This document shows, piece after piece, positions 53,915 through 64,000 of a stretch of DNA of 64,000 nt. The stretch lies in the NCBI GenBank assembly GCA_030710605.1, contig CP092876.1, forward strand, positions 65,038,115 to 65,102,114, given 5' to 3'. A program made the position numbers and the translations under genes. The stretch is from Cordylochernes scorpioides (Eukaryota > Arthropoda > Arachnida > Pseudoscorpiones > Chernetidae). The notes below the pieces were generated by a model. That model was not told the DNA's origin and ran no database searches. It saw only the letters and a program-made list of their open reading frames with translations. Numbering within the stretch: the first letter of the stretch is position 1; each line of letters opens with the position of its first letter.

Positions 53915-54604
53915 ACTTATTGCTAATTTTACGAATTAACTAAACCTTCATTTACCTAACATTTATTCTTGTTTTATGTTTATTATTGTTAATTTTCGAG
54001 TTAAACTAGCAAATATCCATATCATTAACTTCCATTATTACCTCAATTTTATAATATTTTCTGTCAAATCATATTCGAATAATTTTATCAAAACAAAGTA
54101 GATATGTCCTTCTAAAAACATTATTCTTGGTGTTCATGTTGCTATTCTCTTCTTCTGTACATATTTAAGGGATATATTTTTATATATATTGATTATTGAT
54201 AAAATTTAATAGAGTTCAAAAGTTAGATATACAAAGCTTTTATAAATAACAATGAAGCTATATTAAATGTACATTAACATTAAAAATGATATAAACACAC
54301 ACATTCTTTATACAAGTAAAATAATTAGGTATTTTGTATATTATACCTACATTTTAAAACGCCAACAGGTTTGCGGCATCATTTAGATAAGAACATGACT
54401 TGATCATATCAAATGTGAAATATATTTTATTATTTATAAAAATTATTATTTTATTTTTGGAACATGTTTGCGTATATTTATTTAACAAACTTTATGTCTA
54501 TATATAATGTATTATGTTAATATTTTAATGTTTTTAATCAGATTTTAATTGTAGATATTTGTATATAATATGAAAGGCTATTAACGAATATTTAGATATA
54601 TATG

Positions 54605-55450
54605 ATTTATTTATTCATTTATTATCCAACAAGGCGCGATATTGAAGTATTTGCGTTTATTACAGAGGAAACAAAGAGAACAGATAAACAAACAAACTGA
54701 AACCTAGGATTGAATATTTACAGATTTAAAAGGAATCAAGCGACATAGTTTATACAATTTGAATAAATGAAGTGGCAGATGTAAGAAAGTTAAAATGATT
54801 TAGATCAAAGAACAAACTATGTCTCATTCCTGAAAAGTTCAGAAAATCAAAGATAAGGTGAAAAGCAGTTTGTTCAGTTTCATCGCAGGAACAATTTAGT
54901 GTTTCCGATAGACCTCTTTTATGTAAGAAAGACTGAAAATTTCTGTGTGATGTGATATATTGTGTGACGATAAAATTTGGATTGAACTGTATAGCAATAT
55001 GCCATTTAGATATATGACTGACATTATTATGAATAGTTATGATAAAAAAATAGAATATGGAAATTCAAATAATTAAAAAAATAGTTGTGTATATAAAATA
55101 TCAATTCATGGAGAAGGATTATTAAAATATTTTTTGCCAAAAGCGTAAATATTTTCAAGAATCGAGCTTTGTTTTCCCTCATAGCTCATAAAACGATATT
55201 TATATATCAGTTATTTACTCAAAAAGAGAAACACTTGAAAATATTTTATAGTTTTTAAGAATCACAGATGTTGTAACTTGTGTCAGCTGAGAGTATTTGT
55301 ATCTAAGGAGATATTTTCTGACATTCATAAATTGACTAGGTATTCCATCGTAGAATAATGCACGGATATTGGAATGAAGTTTACAATAGTAAATTTTGAA
55401 AGGTAATGAAAGCCCGAAATGAGTATTTCGAAGGCTCTAGCAGTATTCAT
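54605..55450 (-). pseudogene. LINE 3'-end fragment in gene B intron
   Basis: Decayed minus-strand paralogue of 14032-14701, recognisable by the AATAAATGAATAAATA-type tail (about 54605-54625), the CCAACAAGGCGCGATATTG end and the HKFYRHSI-region DNA. It has extra indels, and no frame of useful length survives. Confidence 0.68.
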
Positions 55451-55630
55451 TGAAATAGAATCAAAAATGGCCTTGTTCTATATCCATAGCTTGAATTTAG
55501 ATTTAAAATTCAACTTTATAGTTTGAATTTACAATATTTATAGATATACAATTTCTCTTTGTAATATAGGCTGATTTTGAAATCCTCATGGACAATATAC
55601 AAACCCATGTGTGTGTATGTGTTCAAACAG

Positions 55631-55842
55631 ATCACCAGCCTGAGTGCGAGGAGGAAAAGAATATCGGCGACTGCGGAGCTGGAGATGAAGGCTACACCGT
55701 CTACTATGAGCTATTCACCCTGAAGTGCATCCAGCTGCCCACGGGAAAATGTGCTAAGGGCATCAACCGCTTCAAGTCTCTGAGCGATTGCAACAACTAC
55801 TGCAACCATCCTCCGATAACCACAACAACTCCTAAAGCTTGA
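55631..55842 (+). CDS. Kunitz-domain secreted protein, gene B, exon 2
   Basis: Acceptor CAAACAG up to 55630; stop TGA at 55840-55842. Six-Cys Kunitz pattern as in the other paralogues, with x17 between Cys2 and Cys3 and Gly after Cys2. Differences from gene A cluster in three places: after Cys1 (EEEKNIGD), before Cys3 (ELFTLK) and before Cys4 (IQLPTGK). The exon outside these is nearly unchanged, suggesting divergence of surface loops on a fixed scaffold. The Thr-rich tail ends PKA. Function unknown; secreted. Confidence 0.9.
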
Positions 55843-55900
55843 ATGACATGGAATATGATGTTTATCTCGCAATATATATTAGCACTATTGATCGCTTCTA

Positions 55901-55906
55901 AATAAA
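55901..55906 (+). promoter_or_regulatory. AATAAA polyadenylation signal of gene B
   Basis: AATAAA 58 bases after the stop codon; conserved 3' UTR context with a 5-base insertion. Confidence 0.75.
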
Positions 55907-56357
55907 GCACTTGATATTTCAATTCTATGTTGTCTCTGTTGCTATATCTATATTTTACCCCTTATCCCTGTTAACATGAATAACCTACCTAGATAGTAAT
56001 TATTTCATCACATTTTCTAATCGAAATGTATAAGAGACTCTGCACATTTACTGATATTCCAACATTAGCCCACTTTTCAAAAAAAGGATTCAAATCCCTA
56101 TATTTATATTTTAAAACATATAATCACCAATTTTTGGTAAATAATGCCTAATAATTAAACATGAATTACACGAATATATCTTTCTCAACTGTGAATACAT
56201 CTCATATAGATGTGTTTAAATAGATTTCTGAATAAATTGAATTGCCTAATATTTCTTTATGTTCAAAATGGGTCTTAGCAACTTTCAAGTCGAGTTTTAG
56301 ATAATGAGTAGACGTTTATTTTATTATCTAAAATTTTAGCAAAGGATTATATTCTAA

Positions 56358-57110
56358 ACTAGCGGATGTACCCGGCTTTGCCCGGGTTTTACCCGAGTAA
56401 AGGTTTGTCTAACGAACATTTGTTAAAACAATTCTATTATTTAAAATTATTTAAAACTTATTTAAAAAATACTAAATATATTTTGATAATTTGAAACTCG
56501 TAAATTTGAAGCTCTCGATAAGGTGATCATTTTTTCCCGGTCCCTGTGTGCCGTGTCATCCTGAATTTTGTCTTTCCTAATTTTCTACATTACAAAATCA
56601 TCGTTTTATCTAGTGAACATTTTTCCCGGTCCCTTGAAAAATACTCGATAAGTTGAATAAAATCATGGCCGTTTATGGAAGATGGACGAAGTTCCCGGAG
56701 GTCATCTTGGGCAAGCCTCCGCGAGGCTTTTTTCTTGTCTACTTGGCACAGCTGTGTCACCAACTCTGCCCCCGCGCGCCAGGACCTCTTGACCCCTCTG
56801 CCTTTCCGATTGGTCAGTGGGTACTTGGACTGTCCATTCGGCAGGCGGACGAATACATTCTCTCGACAGGGGGTGGGGCAGACTTCCTGCCTAAGCCTAT
56901 TACGTCGCAAGGTGGCGCTGCTTGCGAGTTAAATCTACAAATCTGCAAATAACTCTAAGGATATTCGAGATATTCAAGAATATATTTTTCAGAAACCTTC
57001 CCAGCACTATACTAAATAACTTCCCAAAGTTTCATGGCGTTCCAATGAGTGGTTTGGTCAGGCATAAAGGACACACACACACATACATTCATTTATATAT
57101 ATATATATAT
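56358..57110. mobile_element. Interspersed repeat with GC-rich core, unclassified
   Basis: Inserted between ATATTCTAAA and CAAGCAGAGTATA. The reverse paralogue at 13105-13135 is continuous there, so this is an insertion of about 750 bp. It begins AGCGGATGTACCCGGCTTTG, a sequence of a type common in arthropod repeats, and ends with an AC run and an AT microsatellite. A GC-rich middle (56660-56940) has overlapping 85-106-codon frames on both strands but no recognisable protein. It may be a non-autonomous LINE or SINE-like element. Confidence 0.6.
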
Positions 57111-57915
57111 CAAGCAGAGTATATAAGTCAATCCATCAAATATAAGTATCCTCAGAACCTAAGAAGAGTCTGAAGCTGTGATAATGATATATGTATATAT
57201 TTTGGGGGGAGCAGGGCGAATTTAATTGTTATATGTACATATAAAGAGAAGAATAAAATTAATTTGAGAAATAAAGCATTGGGAATTTTCACACACAATC
57301 ACACATACGGATGAAATATAAAAATGCCTTCCTATGAAGTACGATATTCTAGAAAGGGAAAATCCCTAGATTCTGTCTTCACCTAGCGGAGACTATTGGA
57401 CAACGCCATAGAACGGCTAAGTTAGACGAGGGCCGATCATAGACCGGGATAATTCTCCAGCTGCATTCTAATGAGATAGATAGACATTTATCCTTTAAGT
57501 TATAAACAGCTTACAAAACAACGAATGAACCTACTGTTATTTCAACGGCATATGGAGGCTGAAGATAGGAATAAACGATCGCAATCTCCAATAATTCTCG
57601 TAAAACTGTTTAAAACCTGAAAATACCCTAATTAACAGATTTATTTTATTCATCTTTTGTTAAAATAAACACATATCTCGTATTACATTAGCTAAAATGC
57701 TTACACAAGATTCATCACCAAATATGTGTGCACACAAACACACTGATTTACCAGATATAAAATCTTCATGAGATTTTGAATGGTGTCTTTTGTACCAAGT
57801 GTTTATTTGATAGCTTATAAAATATTTTTTTTATATTATGCATGTAACAACTCGAATATATTTTCTAGAGAGACAGAAGAGGGAATTTTCTATAATTTTA
57901 CATTTTAAAGTAGGG
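57111..57915. other. 3' flank of gene B, no gene
   Basis: Matches the 3' flanks of genes A and D and, reversed, 12533-13105 beside gene C. It carries the sequence (about 57650-57700) at which the inverted block begins. Confidence 0.62.
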
Positions 57916-58327
57916 GTCGGTGGAAGGGTGGTCTAAACCGTTGGTTTTCGTCCGCTACGACCCTGGTTCGATTCCCGCATTGGGCACTTTTTAATGATGA
58001 AAAATGCTCCAATGGTTCCCAATTTTTCCAAAGGTCCAACCCCACCAGCGAGTGCAAGTAACCAAACGGGGAATTGGCACATTTGTAAGTACAAATTCGA
58101 ACTGCTTTTCACATGTGTAGACATGTGGTCCACTTAAATGTTTCCTCTTCCCTCTCCTCTTGTTGACGTGTAAATACGGCGGATCCTGTATGGGGCGGAA
58201 TGCCCTAAATAAAGGCTTTTGTTGTTGTTGTTGTTGACATGTGGTGCACTTACAGTAAAACAGTAGCCTACTTCTACCCACCATAATTATCATGGCCTGT
58301 ACCGCGTGTACTAGGGATACAAAAAAA
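57916..58327 (+). mobile_element. tRNA-derived SINE of unit B with a nested insertion
   Basis: Full-length SINE whose body is split by a 99-bp insert at 58137-58235. Head boxes and the CTAGGGATA tail are as in 1399-1709. Confidence 0.82.
58137..58235 (+). mobile_element. Very short 5'-truncated LINE end with GTT tail
   Basis: It is bounded by a 17-bp duplication GACATGTGGTSCACTTA (58120-58136 and 58236-58252, one mismatch). It ends CCCTAAATAAAGGC then a (TTG)n run, like the 3' ends of LINEs with microsatellite tails. The paralogous SINEs lack it. Confidence 0.8.
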
Positions 58328-59352
58328 TCAAATATAAAATCACTGGCCTTCAAGCTGTACCTCGATGAAAGAATGGAAAACACCGCCGTGATATTTGAGG
58401 ACTATCTCATCCAAATATATATCAATATTAATAGGCGTGCCAATAGATCATTAAACATGCATCACTATTTATTGCACACCTACATTTCGATTAAGTATGG
58501 ATATTTAACGTGTGGAATATATTTATGTGATTTCATCATTAACACCAGAAATTTGGTAATCAACTGTATTTCCTTTGTTAATAAATCGTATTATATCGAC
58601 GTGGTAGAATTGTTAGTCAAAAAAACACTTATCATATTTACATAAGAAATAAGAATCAAAAATTGGATGAATCGATTTTAAAGATTCGCATTTTTCTTGT
58701 CATAAGCAGCCCTTACAGATTTATAGACCTGCTGATGATCCTGAGTAACTGAGGGAATTTGTCTCCACAATAACTTCTCCATGAAGTGACATTTTCAATA
58801 TATTTGAAATTGATTTCCTAAGTTCACATCTATCCATATTAGGGTGTTATATGTAAATATATACAAAAATTCACAAGAAAGGTAAATTTTTCTAATTTAG
58901 GATTTCTAAATAAAAAGAGCATAAAATAAATGCGAATGTTATTAATATTGTAACAAAGTATTTATTATTTTATTAGCAGAGTATTCTTTTTATGTTTTTA
59001 TTTTGCTATACTCAGTACACTTCTTCCCTCTATTGTTTATCACTCATAGTTTGTTCTCGCCTGAAATAAATTGTTGTCTCATCCCGAAGTTAGTCTTCCC
59101 TAATTTCCCACGTGGCAATAATTTATTAAAAAGGTAATAATATTGAAAATTTCGATAGTTGAAGGCGTCATGTAGGTGTGTGTGTGTGTATTCAATATTT
59201 CTATTAGATAGAACCCTATTATAAAGAGTTCATACACATCTCTAGTACTTTGGCGGCGTATGATAATTCATATAATAATTTTGCGGGAGGTTGATATTTT
59301 TTTTTTAAATCTAATACTTAGTTGAAAGTATATATGAAAAAGTATGTATATA
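58328..59352. other. Spacer of unit B, mariner absent
   Basis: Matches 1710-2085 and then parts of 2330-2640 and 5690-6200, but the fold-back and mariner region is missing. At 58946-59130 it holds instead a sequence starting TGTAACAAAG, possibly a solo LTR. No gene is seen. Confidence 0.5.
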
Positions 59353-59735
59353 TTGTTACATCAATTTTAATGCGCCCTACATTTATTCAAAATATTCAAT
59401 AATATTTAATATTTATTTAAAACAGATTATTTAGAATATCATCATTCCTTTTTATAGTTTCATTTCTTTTGTACTATTTTATTGTACATATATATTGATT
59501 GCTTATTGGAGCGAGAGAGGACCGAGAGGAAGACTGCGAATCACGACCTACGAGGAAGACGACAAATAAATAGACACAATAACTTTAAAAGGTAATTTAT
59601 TTTTATTTACTTTTAATTATTTGGTTTGAATATGGAAACCCGCTCGGGAAACGTGTATAACACCAAGAAGGAAGAAACCAAGGTCGATGACCCTGCAAAG
59701 CTGCAATTTGGTGCAACAATATATATATGTATATA
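59353..59735 (+). mobile_element. Possible 5' end of an LTR retrotransposon
   Basis: The host unit stops at about 59350 and TGTTACATCAATTTTAATGCG begins, the kind of start seen in Gypsy LTRs. At 59632 a frame begins METRSGNVYNTKKEETKVDD, resembling Gag N-termini that start with a Thr-Arg-Ser-Gly motif. It is cut after about 30 codons by the PLE pair. No second LTR is visible in the window, so this is tentative. Confidence 0.4.
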
Positions 59736-60069
59736 TATTTTAAAATGCCTATTTTGGATCATAAACTTTTTATTTCCGATATTTCGTGTGGCAACTCGCC
59801 AAACTTCTTCGGGGAACAAGATTGTTTTGATAAGCTCGCGTATCAATTCACGAGTATGTACAACTGCTATAAAATTTTAAAATATCTAAAATCTACAATA
59901 TGCATGTTTATAAATATAATTAATAATAATAAATGATGTATAAAATATTAATATATAGAGAATAAATAAATATATACATTTAAAATAAAAGAATTGAAAA
60001 TCAGTAATTTGTTATATATATATGTATATTAGTGGGCTATATGGTTTTAAATTGTAAGTATAGTTGAGG

Positions 60070-60820
60070 AATGTCTATTTTTTGGTTGATACTGTTTTTA
60101 TCTTCTATTGAGGTCCAGCTTTCTAGAAAAAGTATTGAATGTTTATCCTTGATATTTTGATATACTATTTCTGTTGAGTCGAAATTTGGTATGTGGTCCT
60201 GTTTCAGTGCGTGGTCTACTAAAAGGGAAAGAGGGCTATAGAGTTTAAGGGCTGTCCGGTGTTGATTGGTTCTTTCTTCCAGAGTTTTTCCTGTCTCTCC
60301 TATGTATGTAGCTGGGCAAGATCGGCACGGGATTCTGTAGATGAGGTTTGATTTTTAACTGTTGTTTGTGTTATGTTTGGTATCGGGATGGCGGAGAAGT
60401 AATTTTAAGTTGGATGGTGTCTGGTATATGGTCTTGATGTTATATTTCTTGAGGGTTCTGCTGATTCTTTCAATGCCGTAGCTGTACGGAAGTGTGCAGT
60501 ATAATTTCTGAGATTGGCTATTGGAAGGAGGGATGAATGTTGATCTGTGGAATTGTCTTTTGATAAATTCTGTGGGATACCTATTGCTTTGTAATTCATT
60601 CATTAGTATTGTTCTTTCTTGTTGTGCCTTTTCTAGATTATTGGAGCAATGAGTAGATATTCCTTTTGAGAGGGTTTTTATAACAGATATTTTATGGTTA
60701 ATAGGACCGAATGAGCTGAAATTTAAGTAACCACCTGTGTGAGGTTTCTTACGGTAAATGCCTGTTTCTATTTTAGAGCTGTTTCTGGTGAGAACAACAT
60801 AAGGCATTATAATAATCTTT
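60070..60820 (-). pseudogene. PLE linker and GIY-YIG nuclease (minus copy)
   Basis: The minus-strand reading is continuous at 60355-60825 (YRKKPHTGGYLNFSSFGP … LLRHPDTKHNTNNS). A frame change near 60355 follows, then YIGETGKTLEERTNQH and the conserved SINQKIDIPQLY end. The reverse transcriptase part is absent by truncation. Confidence 0.8.
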
Positions 60821-60849
60821 CCCATATAAATTTAATTTTTCAAAATAGG

Positions 60850-62135
60850 TTTCAGAAAGAATTACCTCATACTATTCCCAACTCCACAGCAGCAATAGAA
60901 ATAATTTCAAGAACTCAAATAACGGAGAACAGTCGCCTGGTCTCCTTTGATGTTGAATCACTGTATACCTCAATCCCACATGATGAAGCTATTGCAGAAA
61001 TTTCAGAATTCTTGAATGCTCACCCCAACCTACCATTGTCTATACCAAAGGAAGCCCTCATAGACTTACTCAAACTGTGCCTATCATTCAACTACTTTAA
61101 TTACAAGAATCAATACTTCAAACAGATCAAAGGCCTCCCGATGGGCAACCCAATATCTTCAGCTCTGGCAAACATTTTCATGAATAATATTGACCCATCA
61201 ATAATAGATAATAAGCAGCTAAAATTAACATTCTGGAAGAGATATATTGACGATATTCTTTGCATAACCGAAAACAACAATACAACAAGCATTCTGAATT
61301 CCTTGAACAATATAAAACCATTTCTCACATTTACACATGAAATAGAAGAAAAAACTCTTTATCATTCTTAGATATAATTCTCACCAGAAACAGCTCTAAA
61401 ATAGAAACAGGCATTTACCGTAAGAAAACCTACACAGGTGGTTACTTAAATTTCAGCTCATTCGGTCCTATTAACCATAAAATATCTGTTATAAAAACCC
61501 TCTCAAAAAGAATATCTACTCATTGCTCCAATAATCTAGAAAAGGCACAACAAGAAAGAACAATACTAATGAATGAATTACAAAGCAATAGTTATCCCAC
61601 AGAATTTATCAAAAGACAATTCCACAGATCAACATTCATCCCTCCTTCCAATAGCCAATCTCAGAAATTATACTGCACACTTCCGTACAACTACGGCATT
61701 GAAAGAATCAGCAGAACCCTCAAGAAATATAACATCAAGACCATATACCAGACACCATCCAACTTAAAAACACTTCTCCGCCATCCCGATACCAAACATA
61801 ACACAAACAACAGTCAAAAATCAAACCTCATCTACAGAATCCCGTGCCGATCTTGCCCAGCTACATACATAGGAGAGACAGGAAAAACTCTGGAAGAAAG
61901 AACCAATCAACACCGGACAGCCCTTAAAAACTATAGCCCTCTTTCCCTTTTAGTAGACCACGCACTGAAACAGGACCACATACCAAATTTCGACTCAACA
62001 GAAATAGTATATCAAAATATCAAGGATAAACATTCAAGACTTTTTCTAGAAAGCTGGACCTCAATAGAAGATAAAAACAGTATCAACCGAAAAATAGACA
62101 TTCCTCAACTATACTTACAATTTAAAACCATATAG
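60850..62135 (+). pseudogene. PLE reverse transcriptase and GIY-YIG nuclease, one frameshift
   Basis: Two open frames cover almost all of it. Up to 61371 there are the reverse transcriptase motifs SFDVESLYTSIPH, KGLPMGNPISSAL and the catalytic KRYIDDILCI (about 61240-61269). After a frame change near 61365 the reading goes on with a FLDI-like turn and YRKKTYTGGYLN. It then runs open from 61569 to 62135 through IYRIPCRSC, TYIGETGKTLEER and NINRKIDIPQLY-type ends. The N-terminal part upstream of the finger domain is missing. One indel in an A/T run would explain the break. Confidence 0.85.
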
Positions 62136-62142
62136 CCCACTA

Positions 62143-62178
<36 letters not shown>

Positions 62179-62470
62179 CAAATTACTGATTTTCAATTAT
62201 TTTATTTCAAATGTATATATTTATTTATTCTCTATATATTAATATTTTATATATCATTTTAATATTATTAATTATATTTATAAACATGCATATTGTAGAT
62301 TTTAGATATTTTAAAATTTTATAGCAGTTGTACATACTCATGAATTGATACGCGACCTTATCAAAACAATCTTGTTCCCCGAAGAAGTTTGGCGAGTTGC
62401 CACACGAAATATCGGAAATAAAAACTTTATGATCCAAAATAGGCATTTTTAAATATTGTAATATATGGGT

Positions 62471-62679
62471 TGCTCTATTTTCAAACATGTATATATATAT
62501 ATGGTAATTTAAAACAACAACCTCATATGGTGTAGATAACTTATAACAAGATTGCCATGTTGTATATAGAAACACATCTATAAATAATTATGCGCATGAT
62601 TAATCCGTGTCTTTACATCACCCTATGTAATGTAATTTGTACAAAGTGGATAAATAAATAAAATCTGTAATAGATTTAA
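62471..62679. other. AT-rich sequence after the PLE
   Basis: No gene is seen. It may continue the element interrupted at 59735, but I could not match it to anything in the window. Confidence 0.35.
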
Positions 62680-63282
62680 GAGTTGAGCTGGGGCAGAGAT
62701 CGAACATATAGTATTGCCAAAACAACAGAGTCTAAAGATGGAAGCCATAAATCAGGTAGATTTACAATTCCCACAAACAAGGCCACCCACACTGTCACAT
62801 GTGGTGGAATGCAGAGACCCCTCTCACACCTGGACAGGTAAAGGCGCCCTTTCTCAAACGCCCCTGTCACATAAGGTCGCCCCGTCTTTAACCTATAAAT
62901 CATCACCTTACAGTCTCTTGACAGTTCAGTCAGCTCAGTTCAGTTGAGTTTAGTTCACCCTTAGTGCAAGCCGCGTCGGTCGTATGTCGTATGTTATGTC
63001 GATCTCATCCAACATGTAGTTAGGAAGAACTCGTCTATCTCCATCTTGCCTTACTAGCTCAACTTTTATCTGTTTACGGAACTTTCTTAGTGCAACTGTG
63101 TCTTCGTTTTTTGTGTGGATATCCCCAGCTTTCCACTCTGCCTCGACCACGACTGCCTGTATTTTGTGAGAACTTTTAAAGGTCTTCCAAGGTGCAGAGA
63201 GGTACTGGAAAACTCTACATCCTGACTGTTCCTCTCGGTCAACACAGTACAACAAGAGCTACCAGGACTTCAACTCTTATTT
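62680..63282 (+). promoter_or_regulatory. Promoter-like, possibly LTR, region
   Basis: This is markedly less AT-rich than its surroundings. A TATAAAT box (about 62895) is followed by TTCAGTCAGCTCAGTTCAGT (about 62927-62946), like an arthropod TCAGT initiator cluster about 30 bases on. The sequence AGTCGACAGGAT right after it (63287) also follows the 5' LTR at 38364. I infer an LTR whose element runs off the window. No second LTR is available to prove it. Confidence 0.4.
62950..63255 (-). CDS. Hypothetical 101-codon reading frame
   Basis: A minus-strand frame with a protein-like composition: Lys/Glu/Arg-rich, a central VVVEAEWKAGDIHTKNE stretch and one early Cys pair. I do not recognise it. 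It lies opposite the promoter-like region, so it may be a chance frame in GC-richer DNA. No start context or promoter supports it. Confidence 0.25.
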   Translation of the reverse strand: MLYCVDREEQSGCRVFQYLSAPWKTFKSSHKIQAVVVEAEWKAGDIHTKNEDTVALRKFRKQIKVELVRQDGDRRVLPNYMLDEIDITYDIRPTRLALRVN

Positions 63283-64000
63283 CAGTAGTCGACAGGATCT
63301 CTACAAAAGCTACTGGAATTCTCATCTCTCATTACATGAGCCGACAGGATGACCAAAACGAAGGATGACACAACTAAGAAGTAAGAAGCCTGTTCAGACT
63401 TCTACAAGCCCTGCATGGAGCGCTTTCCACGTCAGCAGGAAAACAACCAAAGATCAAGTGTCCTGACTGAACTATCTTCAAAACTGTAAGTTTTAAAATC
63501 TTACATAACTTTATTCTCAAGTTCAAAACTTGATTCCCTATATATTTTGTATTTATATTTTCACTTTAAGCATTTTAAAATCAATTTTACCTTTTTTATA
63601 TCATTTTTTAATTCAATTTTTAAAACTTTCAGATTTTCATTGATCAAATTTACTTTAATTTTTAATCAGATTATAAATTTCAAGTTATTACTCTCAATTT
63701 TACTTTAAAAAAAAAAATGTTCGCCCATCACGCTTTTTTACCATTTTTACTAATCTTACATGTCGTTCTTAAATTTATCTAAAATGGTACTATCCAAATC
63801 TACAACTTGAAAAAAAAAATCATTATTATTATTTAAAAAAAAAAAAAATCTCATTCATCATAATTCTCAACTTATTTTTGTTTTACTTATTAGTTATCTT
63901 TATACCAAAAGACCAATATCTTTATCAATTCTTAAAATTTGGTAATGTTCACCATTTTAAGTAAGCGCCCAATTCAAATTATTGGTAACTCTCACGACAT
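63283..64000. other. AT-rich, pyrimidine-rich region at the right edge
   Basis: Long T and A tracts with no frame of note. In style it resembles the internal region of the LTR element at 38361-39950, with CCAAT/ATTGG words near 63920-63990. It is probably the interior of a related non-autonomous element. Confidence 0.35.

Larger units (their letters stand above)
59740..62470. mobile_element. Penelope-like element, inverted pair, best preserved
   Basis: The arms 59745-60830 (minus) and 61380-62465 (plus) are near-perfect inverses at the DNA level, including AAAATGCCTATTTTGGATCA at the left and its inverse at the right. The central 60840-61370 is present only in the plus copy. The plus copy therefore carries the reverse transcriptase and nuclease, and the minus copy only the C-terminal half. 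Confidence 0.87.

Noticed and set aside
56590-56952. Overlapping 85-106-codon frames in the GC-rich insert
   Set aside because: Three frames on two strands are open together because of base composition. None shows a domain or a start context.

Overview
This is AT-rich animal DNA, almost certainly from an arthropod and plausibly a spider. The evidence is eukaryotic genes with GT-AG introns, TATA boxes and AATAAA signals, plus a dense mix of mariner, Tc1, Penelope-like (PLE), Jockey/I/RTE-type LINE, tRNA-derived SINE and LTR elements. The spider suggestion rests on my memory of similar LINE C-termini in spider genomes; the sequence does not prove it. No prokaryotic genes, tRNA genes, rRNA or CRISPR arrays were seen.

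The only recognisable host genes are four paralogues of one small secreted Kunitz/BPTI-fold protein. Each has a signal-peptide exon, a phase-1 intron and one Kunitz exon. Gene D: exon 2 only, at the left edge (4-215, +). Gene C: exon 1 17196-17256, exon 2 13644-13852 (-). Gene A: 36820-36874 and 46928-47139 (+). Gene B: 53492-53546 and 55631-55842 (+). They sit in a large repeated unit: a LINE-derived upstream stretch, TATA box, exon 1, an intron with an antisense SINE and an antisense LINE fragment, exon 2, polyA signal, 3' flank, SINE, fold-back repeat, mariner and spacer. The block 12533-35484, with gene C, is an inverted copy that appears to have been inserted at one point in the upstream region of gene A.

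The paralogous units act as empty-site controls for later insertions. These are: Tc1 inside mariner (3791-5285); a non-autonomous LTR element (6609-9397); PLE palindromes (9403-11827, 39985-42585, 59740-62470); a DD41D mariner-like element in the gene C intron (15482-16781); a PLE (19030-19925); an 11.4-kb element with 397-bp inverted termini and a TA duplication, loaded with LINE wreckage, inside another mariner (21661-33059); and an LTR element plus a 367-bp satellite in the gene A intron (37959-45946). The gene A intron has grown to about 10 kb, against 2.1 kb in gene B.

The most unusual signal is in the 367-bp satellite (42984-45946). Its monomers, on the strand that reads + in the right arm, hold every conserved part of a hammerhead ribozyme core within 58 nt, but in a strand order not found in the usual hammerhead: two adjacent hairpins each carry half of the core in their loops. 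The PLE tails carry a separate, degenerate hammerhead-like cassette in normal order. Window ends: the left edge cuts gene D, and the right end (about 62680-64000) looks like the start of another LTR-type element.
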